From Emcibacter sp. (GTDB taxonomy: Bacteria > Pseudomonadota > Alphaproteobacteria > Sphingomonadales > Emcibacteraceae), in NCBI GenBank assembly GCA_023142175.1, contig JAGLJX010000126.1, positions 1 to 7,000 on the forward strand: a stretch of 7,000 nt of DNA. Reading direction: 5' to 3'. The notes under the pieces are model-generated. The model was given only the letters and a program-made list of their open reading frames with translations, did not search any database and was not told where the DNA came from. The first letter of the stretch is position 1; every line of letters starts with the position of its first letter. The translations under genes were made by a program, and so were the position numbers. Below are positions 1 through 6,103 of this stretch, piece by piece.

Positions 1-216
1 TTTCTGGGGTTGCCGGACATTAAGCCGCTTCAGGATGCTTTCATGGCCAATATGCAGGAAAAAATGACCTCTGGCCTAACGAGCGAAGATATGGAGAAGA
101 TGTTCAATCTGTGGTTGTCTCCGGGGCTTAAAAATCCGGACTTTGGTTCGGTCGGTCAGAATATGGAAGCCTTTCAGAATATGTTCTGGAATGCGGCAAA
201 AACCAGCGATAAATAG
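1..216 (+). CDS. DUF6489-like small protein, 5' end outside window
   Basis: The frame is open from the first base of the window to a TAG at 214-216. The gene therefore very probably starts upstream, and the TTG at position 10 is not a convincing start. The visible 71 residues begin FLGLPDIKPLQDAF and continue with a methionine-rich helical stretch. From memory, alphaproteobacterial DUF6489 proteins start with about 17 residues ending in a segment like EARAFLGLPDV, so only a short N-terminal piece should be missing and the full protein would be near 90 residues. Repeated Met, Phe and Gln in amphipathic spacing suggest a small, mostly helical cytoplasmic protein. No catalytic motif, signal peptide or membrane segment is visible. 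Its function is unknown. The stop codon directly abuts the mnmE start, which suggests co-transcription. The family call rests on recognition only; a phasin-like or PhaR-tail-like protein is a less likely alternative. Confidence 0.7.
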   Translation, partial: FLGLPDIKPLQDAFMANMQEKMTSGLTSEDMEKMFNLWLSPGLKNPDFGSVGQNMEAFQNMFWNAAKTSDK

Positions 217-1569
217 ATGGCAACACCGGAAACTATATTTGCCCTGTCCAGCGGCAAAGGGCGGGCAGGGGTATCGGTTATTCGGCTTTCGGGGCCAGAG
301 ACCACCGCAGCCATAATCAGCCTCACAGGTCAGCAGGCATTGCCGGTGCCGCGCTTAGCCAGCCTGCATTGGTTTTGTGACCCGCAGACGCAGGCGCGAC
401 TTGATCACGGCTTATTGATTTATTTTCCCGGCCCAAAAAGCTTTACCGGTGAAGATGTGGCTGAATTTCATATTCATGGTGGTAGGGCCGTGGTGGCTGG
501 ATTTCTGGACGCACTGTCAAAGCTGCCCGGATTAAGAGCCGCGTTGCCCGGAGAATTCACCCGCCGGGCTTTTGATAATGGCAAGATGGACCTGACTGCA
601 GCAGAGGGTCTGGCCGACCTAATTAACGCCGAAACCGAAGCCCAACGCCGACAGGCTCTCAGGCTCATGGATGGTCGGCTGGCGGAATTATATGATGGCT
701 GGCGCAAAGAGATCATAACGGCCCAGGCTTACCTTGAAGCAGATATTGATTTTGCCGATGAGGAAATACCTGACGATGTGTCCGCCCAGGTCTTTCCTAT
801 TATTGAGAGTCTTCGTCATAGAATCACCGATCATATTGGTGATGGCTTTAAAGGCGAGCGTATCCGTGACGGGCTGCAGGTGGTGATCCTTGGTGAGCCA
901 AATATTGGAAAATCCACCCTGCTTAATTTCCTGTCAAAAAGAGATGTGGCTATCGTCACCGATATTGCCGGAACCACCCGTGACCTGCTTGAGGTTCATC
1001 TGGATATAGATGGCTTTCCGGTAACGGTCGTTGATACCGCGGGCATCAGGGAGGGTCAGGACAGTATTGAAGCCGAAGGCATCAGGCGGGCAGAGGTGCG
1101 GGCAAAGACTGCGGATATAAAGATCGTTCTGATAGATGCTAGAGAATGGCCCGTCATACCTGAAAGGCTTCAAAGCCAGATAGACCAAAACACAATTATC
1201 CTGCTTAATAAAACCGATCTGCATAGGGTGGATGATGCGTGCGGCCTTGATTATGATTGTATCGCCGTACTCCCTATCTCCGCGAAGAATGAATACGGAC
1301 TGAAGGAATTTTTGACACGGCTTTCGGGGGAGGTTGAAAAGCGCATGGAGCTTTCAGACGCGCCTAATCTTACCCGCATTAGGCACCGTGAGGCGTTGGT
1401 GGCCTGTCTTGTCCATCTGGATCGTTTTAGGCAGGACAGTGATAAAGAGCAGGCATTGCAGGCGGAAGACCTGCGTATGGCGGCGCGAAATCTGGGTGCT
1501 ATCACAGGCCATGTTGATGTGGAAGATATTCTGGATGTTATTTTCTCAGAATTTTGTATTGGCAAATAA
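217..1569 (+). CDS. mnmE: tRNA modification GTPase MnmE (TrmE)
   Basis: MnmE is a potassium-dependent, dimerising GTPase. With MnmG it adds a carboxymethylaminomethyl (or aminomethyl) group to C5 of wobble uridine 34 in certain tRNAs, using a folate one-carbon donor. The 450 residues match the family's usual length. The N-terminal folate-binding domain covers roughly residues 1-118, and a helical domain flanks an inserted G domain at about 216-375. Visible G motifs are GEPNIGKST (226-234, P-loop Lys232), TTRD (253-256), DTAG (273-276) and NKTD (331-334). The protein ends in FCIGK, the hallmark C-terminus, with the cysteine at residue 447. The start is the ATG directly after the upstream TAG. 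No clear Shine-Dalgarno precedes it, so translation is probably coupled to the upstream gene. The N-terminus (ETIFALSSGKGRAGVSVIRLSG-like) aligns with the expected family start. All key residues are present and nothing looks degraded. Confidence 0.98.
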   Translation: MATPETIFALSSGKGRAGVSVIRLSGPETTAAIISLTGQQALPVPRLASLHWFCDPQTQARLDHGLLIYFPGPKSFTGEDVAEFHIHGGRAVVAGFLDALSKLPGLRAALPGEFTRRAFDNGKMDLTAAEGLADLINAETEAQRRQALRLMDGRLAELYDGWRKEIITAQAYLEADIDFADEEIPDDVSAQVFPIIESLRHRITDHIGDGFKGERIRDGLQVVILGEPNIGKSTLLNFLSKRDVAIVTDIAGTTRDLLEVHLDIDGFPVTVVDTAGIREGQDSIEAEGIRRAEVRAKTADIKIVLIDAREWPVIPERLQSQIDQNTIILLNKTDLHRVDDACGLDYDCIAVLPISAKNEYGLKEFLTRLSGEVEKRMELSDAPNLTRIRHREALVACLVHLDRFRQDSDKEQALQAEDLRMAARNLGAITGHVDVEDILDVIFSEFCIGK

Positions 1570-1573
1570 CCAA

Positions 1574-1589
1574 TGTTTCACGTGAAACA
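1574..1589. other. parS centromere site 1 (mnmE-mnmG gap)
   Basis: The 16-bp sequence TGTTTCACGTGAAACA is an exact match to the canonical bacterial chromosomal parS, and the perfect palindrome extends to 20 bp (1572-1591). ParB encoded at 5038-5943 is the expected ligand: it loads on parS as a CTP-gated clamp and spreads along flanking DNA, and ParA then moves the complex. The site lies 5 bp after the mnmE stop codon and 12 bp before a probable mnmG -35 box. A transcription terminator is unlikely because no T-run follows the palindrome. Confidence 0.96.
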
Positions 1590-1601
1590 TTTAAACAGTC
1601 T

Positions 1602-1630
1602 TTGACATTGTTTTATGAAAAAACTAAAGT
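1602..1630 (+). promoter_or_regulatory. Probable sigma70-type promoter for mnmG
   Basis: A perfect TTGACA (1602-1607) is followed after a 17-bp spacer by TAAAGT (1625-1630), which matches the -10 consensus at four of six positions. Predicted transcription would start around 1637 and give a short leader before the mnmG ATG at 1673. The gap is AT-rich and otherwise non-coding. The -35 box is good but the -10 box is mediocre. The AT-rich stretch at about 1638-1652 offers alternative -10 sequences. Confidence 0.45.
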
Positions 1631-1672
1631 CCGTTTCTTATTAAATAGATAAATTCAGAGCAAGATTTTTAA

Positions 1673-3535
1673 ATGTTCCACTATGATGTCATTGTGATTG
1701 GCGGCGGGCATGCCGGATGTGAGGCGGCGGCGGCATCGGCGCGCTTTGGCGCAAAGACCCTGTTGATCAGCCACAGACTGGAAACTATTGGCGAAATGTC
1801 CTGTAACCCTGCTATAGGGGGGCTTGGCAAGGGGCATCTGGTACGGGAAATTGACGCTCTGGACGGAGTTATGGGTCAGGTTATAGATCAGGCAGGCATC
1901 CAGTTTCGTATGCTCAACAAGCGCAAAGGCCCCGCCGTTCGGGGGCCAAGGGCGCAGGCAGACCGGAAGTTATACCGCACCGCTATGCAGGACCGAATCC
2001 TGAATTATCCTAACCTTGATGTTAAAGCCGCCGCAGTTGAGGATTTGATCCTTTCGCAGGATGGTGCGGCACAGAATGTTACAGGGGTTATTACAGCGGA
2101 CGGCGAACATATTAAAGCGGGCCGAGTTATCCTGACCACAGGAACATTTCTGCGCGGCATGATCCATATTGGTGATAAACAAATCCCAGCGGGCCGCATG
2201 GGGGAGGCACCATCATTGGGTCTTTCTGATACTTTAGCGCGCGCAGGCTTTTCTCTGGGCCGCCTGAAGACTGGAACACCTGCGCGGCTGGATGGCAGGA
2301 CTATCGATTGGTCGGTCTGTAAAAATCAGTCCGGAGATACGCCGCCCGTACCGTTCTCTTTTATAAACAAAGAGATAACAACTCCACAGATTTGCTGCCA
2401 TATAACCCACACGACTGAAAAAACCCATGAGCTGATCCGGGAAAACCTATCTAAATCTGCTATGTATAGTGGTAATATTGAGGGTATTGGGCCACGCTAT
2501 TGCCCGTCTATAGAAGATAAGGTGGTTCGCTTTGCCGATAAAAAAAGCCACCAGATTTTTCTGGAGCCGGAAGGGTTAGATGATGATACGGTCTATCCCA
2601 ACGGTATTTCAACCTCTTTGCCAGAAGATGTCCAGTATGATTATCTTCGTACCATACCGGGGCTGGAGAATGTGAAGGTCCGGCAGTTTGGTTACGCTAT
2701 AGAGTATGATTATATTGACCCGCGCGAATTACTGGTGACGCTGGAAACCAAAAGGATCGCCGGTCTTTACTTCGCCGGACAGATTAATGGCACCACCGGA
2801 TATGAGGAAGCCGCGGCACAAGGGCTGATTGCCGGCTTTAATGCTGCTGGCTCTGCTGTTGGTGAGGAACCCTTTATTCTGGACCGTGCTGATGCCTATA
2901 TTGGTGTGATGCTGGATGATCTGGTGACTAAGGGAACCCGCGAGCCTTACCGTATGTTTACCAGCCGTGCTGAATATCGCCTTAAGCTTCGTTCTGATAA
3001 TGCGGACCAACGTCTGACACCGCTTGGGTTACGGGCTGGGGTTGTCGGTGCAGTACGCAAAAATATATTTAGCGCCAAGATGAGCGACTTGACTAAATAT
3101 AGCCAGATGGTTGAGGCATTGGCCATAACACCTAACAAAGCGGCGGCTTTTGGCCTGAAAGTCAATCAGGACGGGGTTAAGAGGTCTGCAAAGACGCTAT
3201 TGTCTTATGCGGATATTTCCGTGAGCAACCTGCTTGCAATCTGGCCAGAGCTAAGGGAAATCCCCAAGGATATCGTGGAGCAGATAGAGATAGATGCCAC
3301 TTATAGCGCGTATCTTGAAAGACAGGATGCGGATATTCTCGCTTTTCGCAGAGATGAAAACCTGCTTTTATCCAAGGATTTGGATTATTCCGCCATCGGT
3401 GGCCTGTCCAATGAGGTGATGGAAAAGTTGTCTCAGGCACGGCCAGCCACATTGGGTAGTGCTGCGCGTATATCCGGCGTGACCCCAGTGGCACTCAATA
3501 GCCTGCTTAGATATGTTAAAAGAAAAGCGAATTAA
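1673..3535 (+). CDS. mnmG: tRNA uridine-5-carboxymethylaminomethyl(34) synthesis protein MnmG (GidA)
   Basis: MnmG is the FAD- and NADH-using partner of MnmE in modifying C5 of wobble U34 in tRNAs reading NNA/NNG codons. The 620 residues fit the full-length form. The N-terminal Rossmann motif GGGHAGCEA (residues 10-18) binds FAD, followed by the first GidA signature [19 protein letters not shown] (43-61) with conserved Cys44. A second conserved cysteine is Cys277 in [13 protein letters not shown], equivalent to the catalytic Cys277 of the E. coli protein. The second family signature, [18 protein letters not shown], starts at about residue 367. The C-terminal helical region (about 540-620) is the part that contacts MnmE in the family. 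The ATG at 1673 has only a weak purine-rich AGAG 12 bp upstream, but the FAD motif at residue 10 fixes this as the start. The gene sits 103 bp after mnmE and 5 bp before rsmG. No defects are visible. Confidence 0.98.
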   Translation: MFHYDVIVIGGGHAGCEAAAASARFGAKTLLISHRLETIGEMSCNPAIGGLGKGHLVREIDALDGVMGQVIDQAGIQFRMLNKRKGPAVRGPRAQADRKLYRTAMQDRILNYPNLDVKAAAVEDLILSQDGAAQNVTGVITADGEHIKAGRVILTTGTFLRGMIHIGDKQIPAGRMGEAPSLGLSDTLARAGFSLGRLKTGTPARLDGRTIDWSVCKNQSGDTPPVPFSFINKEITTPQICCHITHTTEKTHELIRENLSKSAMYSGNIEGIGPRYCPSIEDKVVRFADKKSHQIFLEPEGLDDDTVYPNGISTSLPEDVQYDYLRTIPGLENVKVRQFGYAIEYDYIDPRELLVTLETKRIAGLYFAGQINGTTGYEEAAAQGLIAGFNAAGSAVGEEPFILDRADAYIGVMLDDLVTKGTREPYRMFTSRAEYRLKLRSDNADQRLTPLGLRAGVVGAVRKNIFSAKMSDLTKYSQMVEALAITPNKAAAFGLKVNQDGVKRSAKTLLSYADISVSNLLAIWPELREIPKDIVEQIEIDATYSAYLERQDADILAFRRDENLLLSKDLDYSAIGGLSNEVMEKLSQARPATLGSAARISGVTPVALNSLLRYVKRKAN

Positions 3536-3540
3536 ACATA

Positions 3541-4161
3541 ATGTTCAACGAAAAAGATTTTTTTGACAAAGCCGATGTTTCACGTGAAACAATGAAAAAT
3601 ATCCGCAGTTATGCAGCGCTGCTGAATAAATGGCAAAAAAAACTCAATTTGGTCAGTGAGACAACTTTATCGGATATGTGGCGGCGGCATTTTTATGATA
3701 GTTTTCAATTAAAAAAATACTTTGATCTGTCTAAATCGGAAAAACTACAGATTCTGGATATTGGTAGTGGTGCGGGCTTTCCGGGTCTGCTACTGTCCAT
3801 GCTGGACGTTGGCGAGTTTCATATGGTGGAAAGCAATGGTAAAAAATGCACCTTCATGCGCCAAGTGATTAGGGAAACCAATTGTAATGCTATAGTTCAT
3901 AATGAGCGGGCGGAAATGATGCGGTCTTTTCCGGTGGATTATATTGTTTCAAGGGCTTGCGCGTCACTTGATAAGCTGTTCACCTTGGGGCAAAATTTCA
4001 TTGGCGAAGACACTATATGCTTGTTTCTGAAGGGACAGACAGCAGAGGGTGAAATAGCGGCAGCAAGGGTAAATTGGGAATTTGAACTGGAAAAGTTCAC
4101 AAGCATTGCGGAAGAATCGGGTGTGATACTGAAAGTCAGCCATATAAAGGCTTTGCGGTAG
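3541..4161 (+). CDS. rsmG: 16S rRNA (guanine(527)-N(7))-methyltransferase RsmG (GidB)
   Basis: RsmG transfers a methyl group from S-adenosylmethionine to N7 of G527 in the 530 loop of 16S rRNA; in other bacteria its loss gives low-level streptomycin resistance. The 206 residues are a normal length. The SAM-binding glycine motif DIGSGAGFPG is at residues 73-82. The acidic residue ending the next strand is Glu97 (MVESNGKK), and the conserved SRA motif is at 137-139. The N-terminal VSRET (residues 13-17) is encoded by a parS palindrome, so this stretch serves both protein and DNA functions. The gene begins 5 bp after the mnmG stop without a strong Shine-Dalgarno, which suggests co-transcription or coupling with mnmG. 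parA starts 20 bp after its stop codon begins the short gap. The first 60 bases are conspicuously A/T-rich, but the protein reads normally. Confidence 0.97.
   Translation: MFNEKDFFDKADVSRETMKNIRSYAALLNKWQKKLNLVSETTLSDMWRRHFYDSFQLKKYFDLSKSEKLQILDIGSGAGFPGLLLSMLDVGEFHMVESNGKKCTFMRQVIRETNCNAIVHNERAEMMRSFPVDYIVSRACASLDKLFTLGQNFIGEDTICLFLKGQTAEGEIAAARVNWEFELEKFTSIAEESGVILKVSHIKALR
3576..3591. other. parS centromere site 2 (inside rsmG)
   Basis: This is a second exact copy of TGTTTCACGTGAAACA, centred 2002 bp from the first. It spans from the last base of rsmG codon 12 to the end of codon 17 and encodes the V-S-R-E-T segment. It is the predicted nucleation site for the ParB encoded about 1.5 kb downstream. 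The perfect palindrome does not extend beyond the 16-bp core as far as it does at site 1. Confidence 0.96.
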
Positions 4162-4168
4162 TTATTAT

Positions 4169-4174
4169 GAGGGA
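4169..4174 (+). promoter_or_regulatory. Ribosome binding site of parA (decides start)
   Basis: GAGGGA lies in the 19-bp rsmG-parA gap. Its spacing is 6 bp to the TTG at 4181 and 12 bp to the in-frame ATG at 4187. Spacing favours the TTG and codon preference favours the ATG, so the exact start remains open by two codons. Confidence 0.6.
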
Positions 4175-4180
4175 AAGTGA

Positions 4181-4996
4181 TTGAATATGTCCACAAAGTT
4201 ATCCACAGGAAAAAGAAAGACGGAAATCATCGCCATCGCTAATCAGAAGGGTGGTGTGGGCAAAACCACTACGACCATTAATCTGGCAACCGCGTTGGCG
4301 GCGGCGCGAAAAAAAGTTCTGTTGATTGACATTGACCCACAGGGAAATGCCAGCACCGGACTGGGGCGGGAAAGGGATGACCGGGACAATAGTATTTATG
4401 AAATTCTGATGGGGGAGATTGGTCTGGGCGACGCTATCGTGCCATCAATAGTTCCTGGTTTGTCGCTGATCCCATCAACCATTGATCTGGTGGGGGCGGA
4501 GCTTGAACTGGTAAATAACAACGACCGTACATACCGCCTGAAGAAGGCCCTGAAAGACCCCGTTGTTGATCAGTTTGATTACATTCTGATTGATTGCCCG
4601 CCATCTCTAAGTCTTCTGACGTTAAATTCACTGGCGGCGGCTAATTCTGTGCTTGTGCCACTTCAGTGCGAATTTTTTGCACTCGAGGGACTTAGCCTGC
4701 TGCTTAAAACCATTGATACGGTAAAAGCCAACTTTAACGCCGCACTGGAAATAAAGGGCGTGGTCCTGACTATGTATGACGGACGCAACAATCTTTCCAG
4801 TCAGGTGGCGAGTGATGTGAGAGGGTACCTGGGGCAGAAAGTATTCAAGACCGTGATCCCGCGTAATGTGCGCGTGTCTGAGGCACCATCCCACGGTAAA
4901 CCGGTTTTACTTTACGATCATAGATGTAGCGGTAGTCAGGCTTATATCCGTCTGGCGCGGGAATTACTGCGGCGGCAGGTCGCAAAAGCGGCTTAA
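4181..4996 (+). CDS. parA: Chromosome partitioning ATPase ParA (Soj family)
   Basis: ParA is a deviant-Walker-A ATPase. Its ATP-bound dimer coats the nucleoid, and ParB-parS complexes stimulate its hydrolysis, which moves newly replicated origins apart. The 271 residues are typical of the chromosomal type without a DNA-binding N-terminal domain. The deviant P-loop KGGVGKTT covers residues 23-30, with signature Lys23 and catalytic Lys28. Walker A' DIDPQGN is at 50-56, and Walker B ILIDCPPS ends at about 142 with Asp138. The C-terminal part has the family motif PRNVRVSEAPSHGKP. The start is TTG 4181 or ATG 4187; the reported one uses the better-spaced Shine-Dalgarno. About 14 residues precede the core strand IIAIANQ, and they are partly encoded by a DnaA-box-like sequence. 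The gene lies 19 bp after rsmG and 41 bp before parB. MinD or plasmid ParA are excluded by the length, the motifs and the rsmG-parB context. Confidence 0.97.
   Translation: MNMSTKLSTGKRKTEIIAIANQKGGVGKTTTTINLATALAAARKKVLLIDIDPQGNASTGLGRERDDRDNSIYEILMGEIGLGDAIVPSIVPGLSLIPSTIDLVGAELELVNNNDRTYRLKKALKDPVVDQFDYILIDCPPSLSLLTLNSLAAANSVLVPLQCEFFALEGLSLLLKTIDTVKANFNAALEIKGVVLTMYDGRNNLSSQVASDVRGYLGQKVFKTVIPRNVRVSEAPSHGKPVLLYDHRCSGSQAYIRLARELLRRQVAKAA
4199..4207 (+). promoter_or_regulatory. Consensus DnaA box in parA codons 7-9
   Basis: TTATCCACA matches the strong DnaA box exactly. A weaker relative, ATGTCCACA (4187-4195, two mismatches), sits 12 bp upstream over the possible ATG start. DnaA is the replication initiator, and chromosomal par loci often lie near oriC. 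A single 9-mer can occur by chance, and it is also coding sequence, so binding in the cell is uncertain. Confidence 0.45.
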
Positions 4997-5024
4997 GTAT
5001 AAACAGAGTAGATGAATGATACCT

Positions 5025-5029
5025 AAGGA
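5025..5029 (+). promoter_or_regulatory. Ribosome binding site of parB
   Basis: AAGGA lies 8 bp before the ATG at 5038, in the 41-bp gap after parA. It is a well-placed Shine-Dalgarno, supports this start, and suggests parB is translated independently of parA. No convincing promoter is seen in the gap. Confidence 0.75.
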
Positions 5030-5037
5030 TTTTTCTA

Positions 5038-5943
5038 ATGGCGACGGATTTAAAAACTAATAAAAAAACAAATATTAACAAAGGGTTAGGTCGTGGCCTG
5101 TCTGCTCTAATGGGTGTTCCGGATAAGGAATATTCCAATGCCACGACCCCCCCTACACCCCGGGACAGGGATCTGCCCATCGAATTTCTGGTGCCAAACC
5201 CTTACCAGCCAAGGCTTTATTTTGATGAACAAAAATCTGTTGATCTGATCAATTCAATTAAAGACCGGGGAATACTTCAGCCGCTACTGGTGCGCAGGCG
5301 CGGGGATTTGAATGAATATGAGATTATTGCTGGCGAGCGGCGCTGGCGAGCGGCACAGGCCGCAGGTTTGCATGATGTTCCGGTATTGATAAGGGAAATG
5401 ACTGACGCGGAAGCCTTAGAGATTGCGCTGATTGAAAATATCCAACGTCATGACCTTAGCCCCATAGAAGAAGCGCTGGGTTATAAACGTCTGATGGATG
5501 AGTTTCATCACACTCAGGAACAGTTAAGCCATGTCGTGGGCAAAAGCCGTAGCCATATCGCAAATATTCTGCGTCTTCTGGCCTTACCTGATTCTGTGCG
5601 TCAACTGGTATCAGAGGGCAAGTTGAGCATGGGGCATGCCAGAGCCCTGATCACGGTAGAAGATGCGGAGGCTCTGGTCAGCAGGATATTAGCCGAGGGC
5701 CTTAGTGTTCGTCAGGTGGAATCCATTATTAAAAAAGGTAAAATCCCTGCAAAAACCGCAAAAAGGGCAAATACTCACAAGCATGACAAGGACGCGGATA
5801 CACGGGCACTTGAAAAGGGTCTGTCGCTCAGTCTTGGCCTCAAGGTTACTATTGAATTTAACAGCGACGAAAGCGGTGAACTGCGATTGCAGTATAAAAG
5901 CCTTGAGCAATTGGATGATATTTGCCAGCGCCTAAGCAATTAA
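5038..5943 (+). CDS. parB: Chromosome partitioning protein ParB (Spo0J family)
   Basis: ParB is a CTP-dependent DNA clamp that binds parS, spreads on neighbouring DNA and stimulates ParA. The 301 residues are a standard chromosomal length. A basic N-terminal tail carries GLGRGLSALMG (16-26), the conserved ParA-activating segment with its arginine (Arg19). The CTP-binding ParB/sulfiredoxin-like domain follows, with PNPYQPR near residue 55, GERRWRA (99-105) and ENIQRHDLSPIEEA (133-146). A helix-turn-helix for parS recognition covers about 152-185 (QLSHVVGKSRSHIANILRLL). After a Lys-rich linker (about 228-255), the C-terminal dimerisation domain ends in LRLQYKSLEQLDDICQRLS. Two perfect cognate sites lie upstream in this window. 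The gene is the last of the conserved cluster; a 160-bp non-coding gap follows. Noc is less likely because the target here is parS and the gene pairs with parA. Confidence 0.98.
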   Translation: MATDLKTNKKTNINKGLGRGLSALMGVPDKEYSNATTPPTPRDRDLPIEFLVPNPYQPRLYFDEQKSVDLINSIKDRGILQPLLVRRRGDLNEYEIIAGERRWRAAQAAGLHDVPVLIREMTDAEALEIALIENIQRHDLSPIEEALGYKRLMDEFHHTQEQLSHVVGKSRSHIANILRLLALPDSVRQLVSEGKLSMGHARALITVEDAEALVSRILAEGLSVRQVESIIKKGKIPAKTAKRANTHKHDKDADTRALEKGLSLSLGLKVTIEFNSDESGELRLQYKSLEQLDDICQRLSN

Positions 5944-5945
5944 GA

Positions 5946-5960
5946 AGGGCCGTAAGCCTT
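5946..5960 (+). other. Weak hairpin after parB
   Basis: AGGGC and GCCTT can pair as a 5-bp stem (one G-U pair) around the loop CGTAA, starting 2 bp after the parB stop codon. No T-run follows, so it does not qualify as an intrinsic terminator. It could at most protect or pause the parB transcript end. Confidence 0.2.
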
Positions 5961-5980
5961 AAAACTCAGAGAAATATATA

Positions 5981-5994
5981 TTTTAAGCTTAAAA
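5981..5994. repeat. 14-bp perfect palindrome in the parB-suf regulator gap
   Basis: TTTTAAGCTTAAAA is fully self-complementary and sits in AT-rich DNA 24 bp upstream of the probable suf -35 box. It may be an operator or simply AT-rich sequence that is palindromic by chance. It is too AT-rich and lacks the U-tract geometry of a good terminator. Confidence 0.3.
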
Positions 5995-6017
5995 AGACTG
6001 TTTTGGTCTGATTTATA

Positions 6018-6048
6018 TTGACAAAGTCTTAAATAACCCCCATTTAAT
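6018..6048 (+). promoter_or_regulatory. Probable promoter of the SUF regulator-sufB operon
   Basis: A perfect TTGACA (6018-6023) is followed by TTTAAT (6043-6048), which matches the -10 consensus at five of six positions. The 19-bp spacer is longer than the ideal 17. A 17-bp spacer would give the poorer CATTTA. Long spacers are common at activator- or repressor-controlled promoters. Predicted initiation falls around 6055, inside the inverted repeat described at 6053-6065, with a leader of about 50 bases before the first start codon. Confidence 0.45.
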
Positions 6049-6053
6049 AGACT
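6025..6053. promoter_or_regulatory. Interrupted dyad overlapping the suf -10 region
   Basis: The arm AGTCTTAAAT (6025-6034) is mirrored by ATTTAA-TA-GACT (6042-6053), with a two-base interruption and a 7-base centre AACCCCC. All ten arm positions pair once the interruption is skipped. The dyad covers the promoter spacer and -10 box, which would suit a repressor site. The matching protein is unknown; the downstream Rrf2 regulator is the obvious candidate. Confidence 0.35.
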
Positions 6054-6065
6054 ACCAAACTGGTA
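6053..6065. promoter_or_regulatory. Candidate operator TACCA-N3-TGGTA
   Basis: A perfect inverted repeat with 5-bp arms (TACCA, AAC, TGGTA) lies just downstream of the predicted -10 box, over the likely transcription start. That location suits repression. Rrf2-family Fe-S regulators commonly control their own operons, so autoregulation is plausible but inferred. It does not clearly match the E. coli IscR consensus. Confidence 0.35.
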
Positions 6066-6089
6066 TGGATTATTAACCTCAGCGTTTAT

Positions 6090-6096
6090 GAGGGGA
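6090..6096 (+). promoter_or_regulatory. Ribosome binding site of the SUF regulator gene
   Basis: GAGGGGA is a strong Shine-Dalgarno 7 bp before the ATG at 6104. The in-frame ATG at 6113 would be 16 bp away, so 6104 is preferred. Confidence 0.75.
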
Positions 6097-6103
6097 AGTT
6101 TAT

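Noticed and set aside
10..12. TTG as the true start of the first gene
   Set aside because: The frame is open back to base 1 and the residues before TTG (FLG) fit the family motif, so the gene is cut by the window edge.
1251..1565. Long reverse-strand open frame inside mnmE, and similar antisense frames elsewhere
   Set aside because: They lie opposite highly conserved genes, lack recognisable protein features and ribosome binding sites, and are best explained as shadows of the coding strand.
1572..1591. Palindrome after mnmE as an intrinsic terminator
   Set aside because: It contains the exact parS consensus, has no loop-forming centre and no following T-run; a centromere site explains it fully.
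3563..3591. TTGACA at the rsmG 5' end as a promoter
   Set aside because: No acceptable -10 box lies 16-18 bp downstream; the sequence there is the parS site and coding sequence.
3948..3956. Degenerate third parS (TGTTTCA half) in rsmG
   Set aside because: Only one half-site is present; the second half does not match, so ParB nucleation is not expected.
5981..5994. TTTTAAGCTTAAAA as a parB terminator
   Set aside because: The stem would be almost entirely A-T, there is no loop, and no downstream T-run exists.
6029..6047. CtrA-type site (TTAA-N7-TTAA) in the suf control region
   Set aside because: The two TTAA halves are 11 bp apart instead of 7, and no other pair in the intergenic regions has the right spacing.
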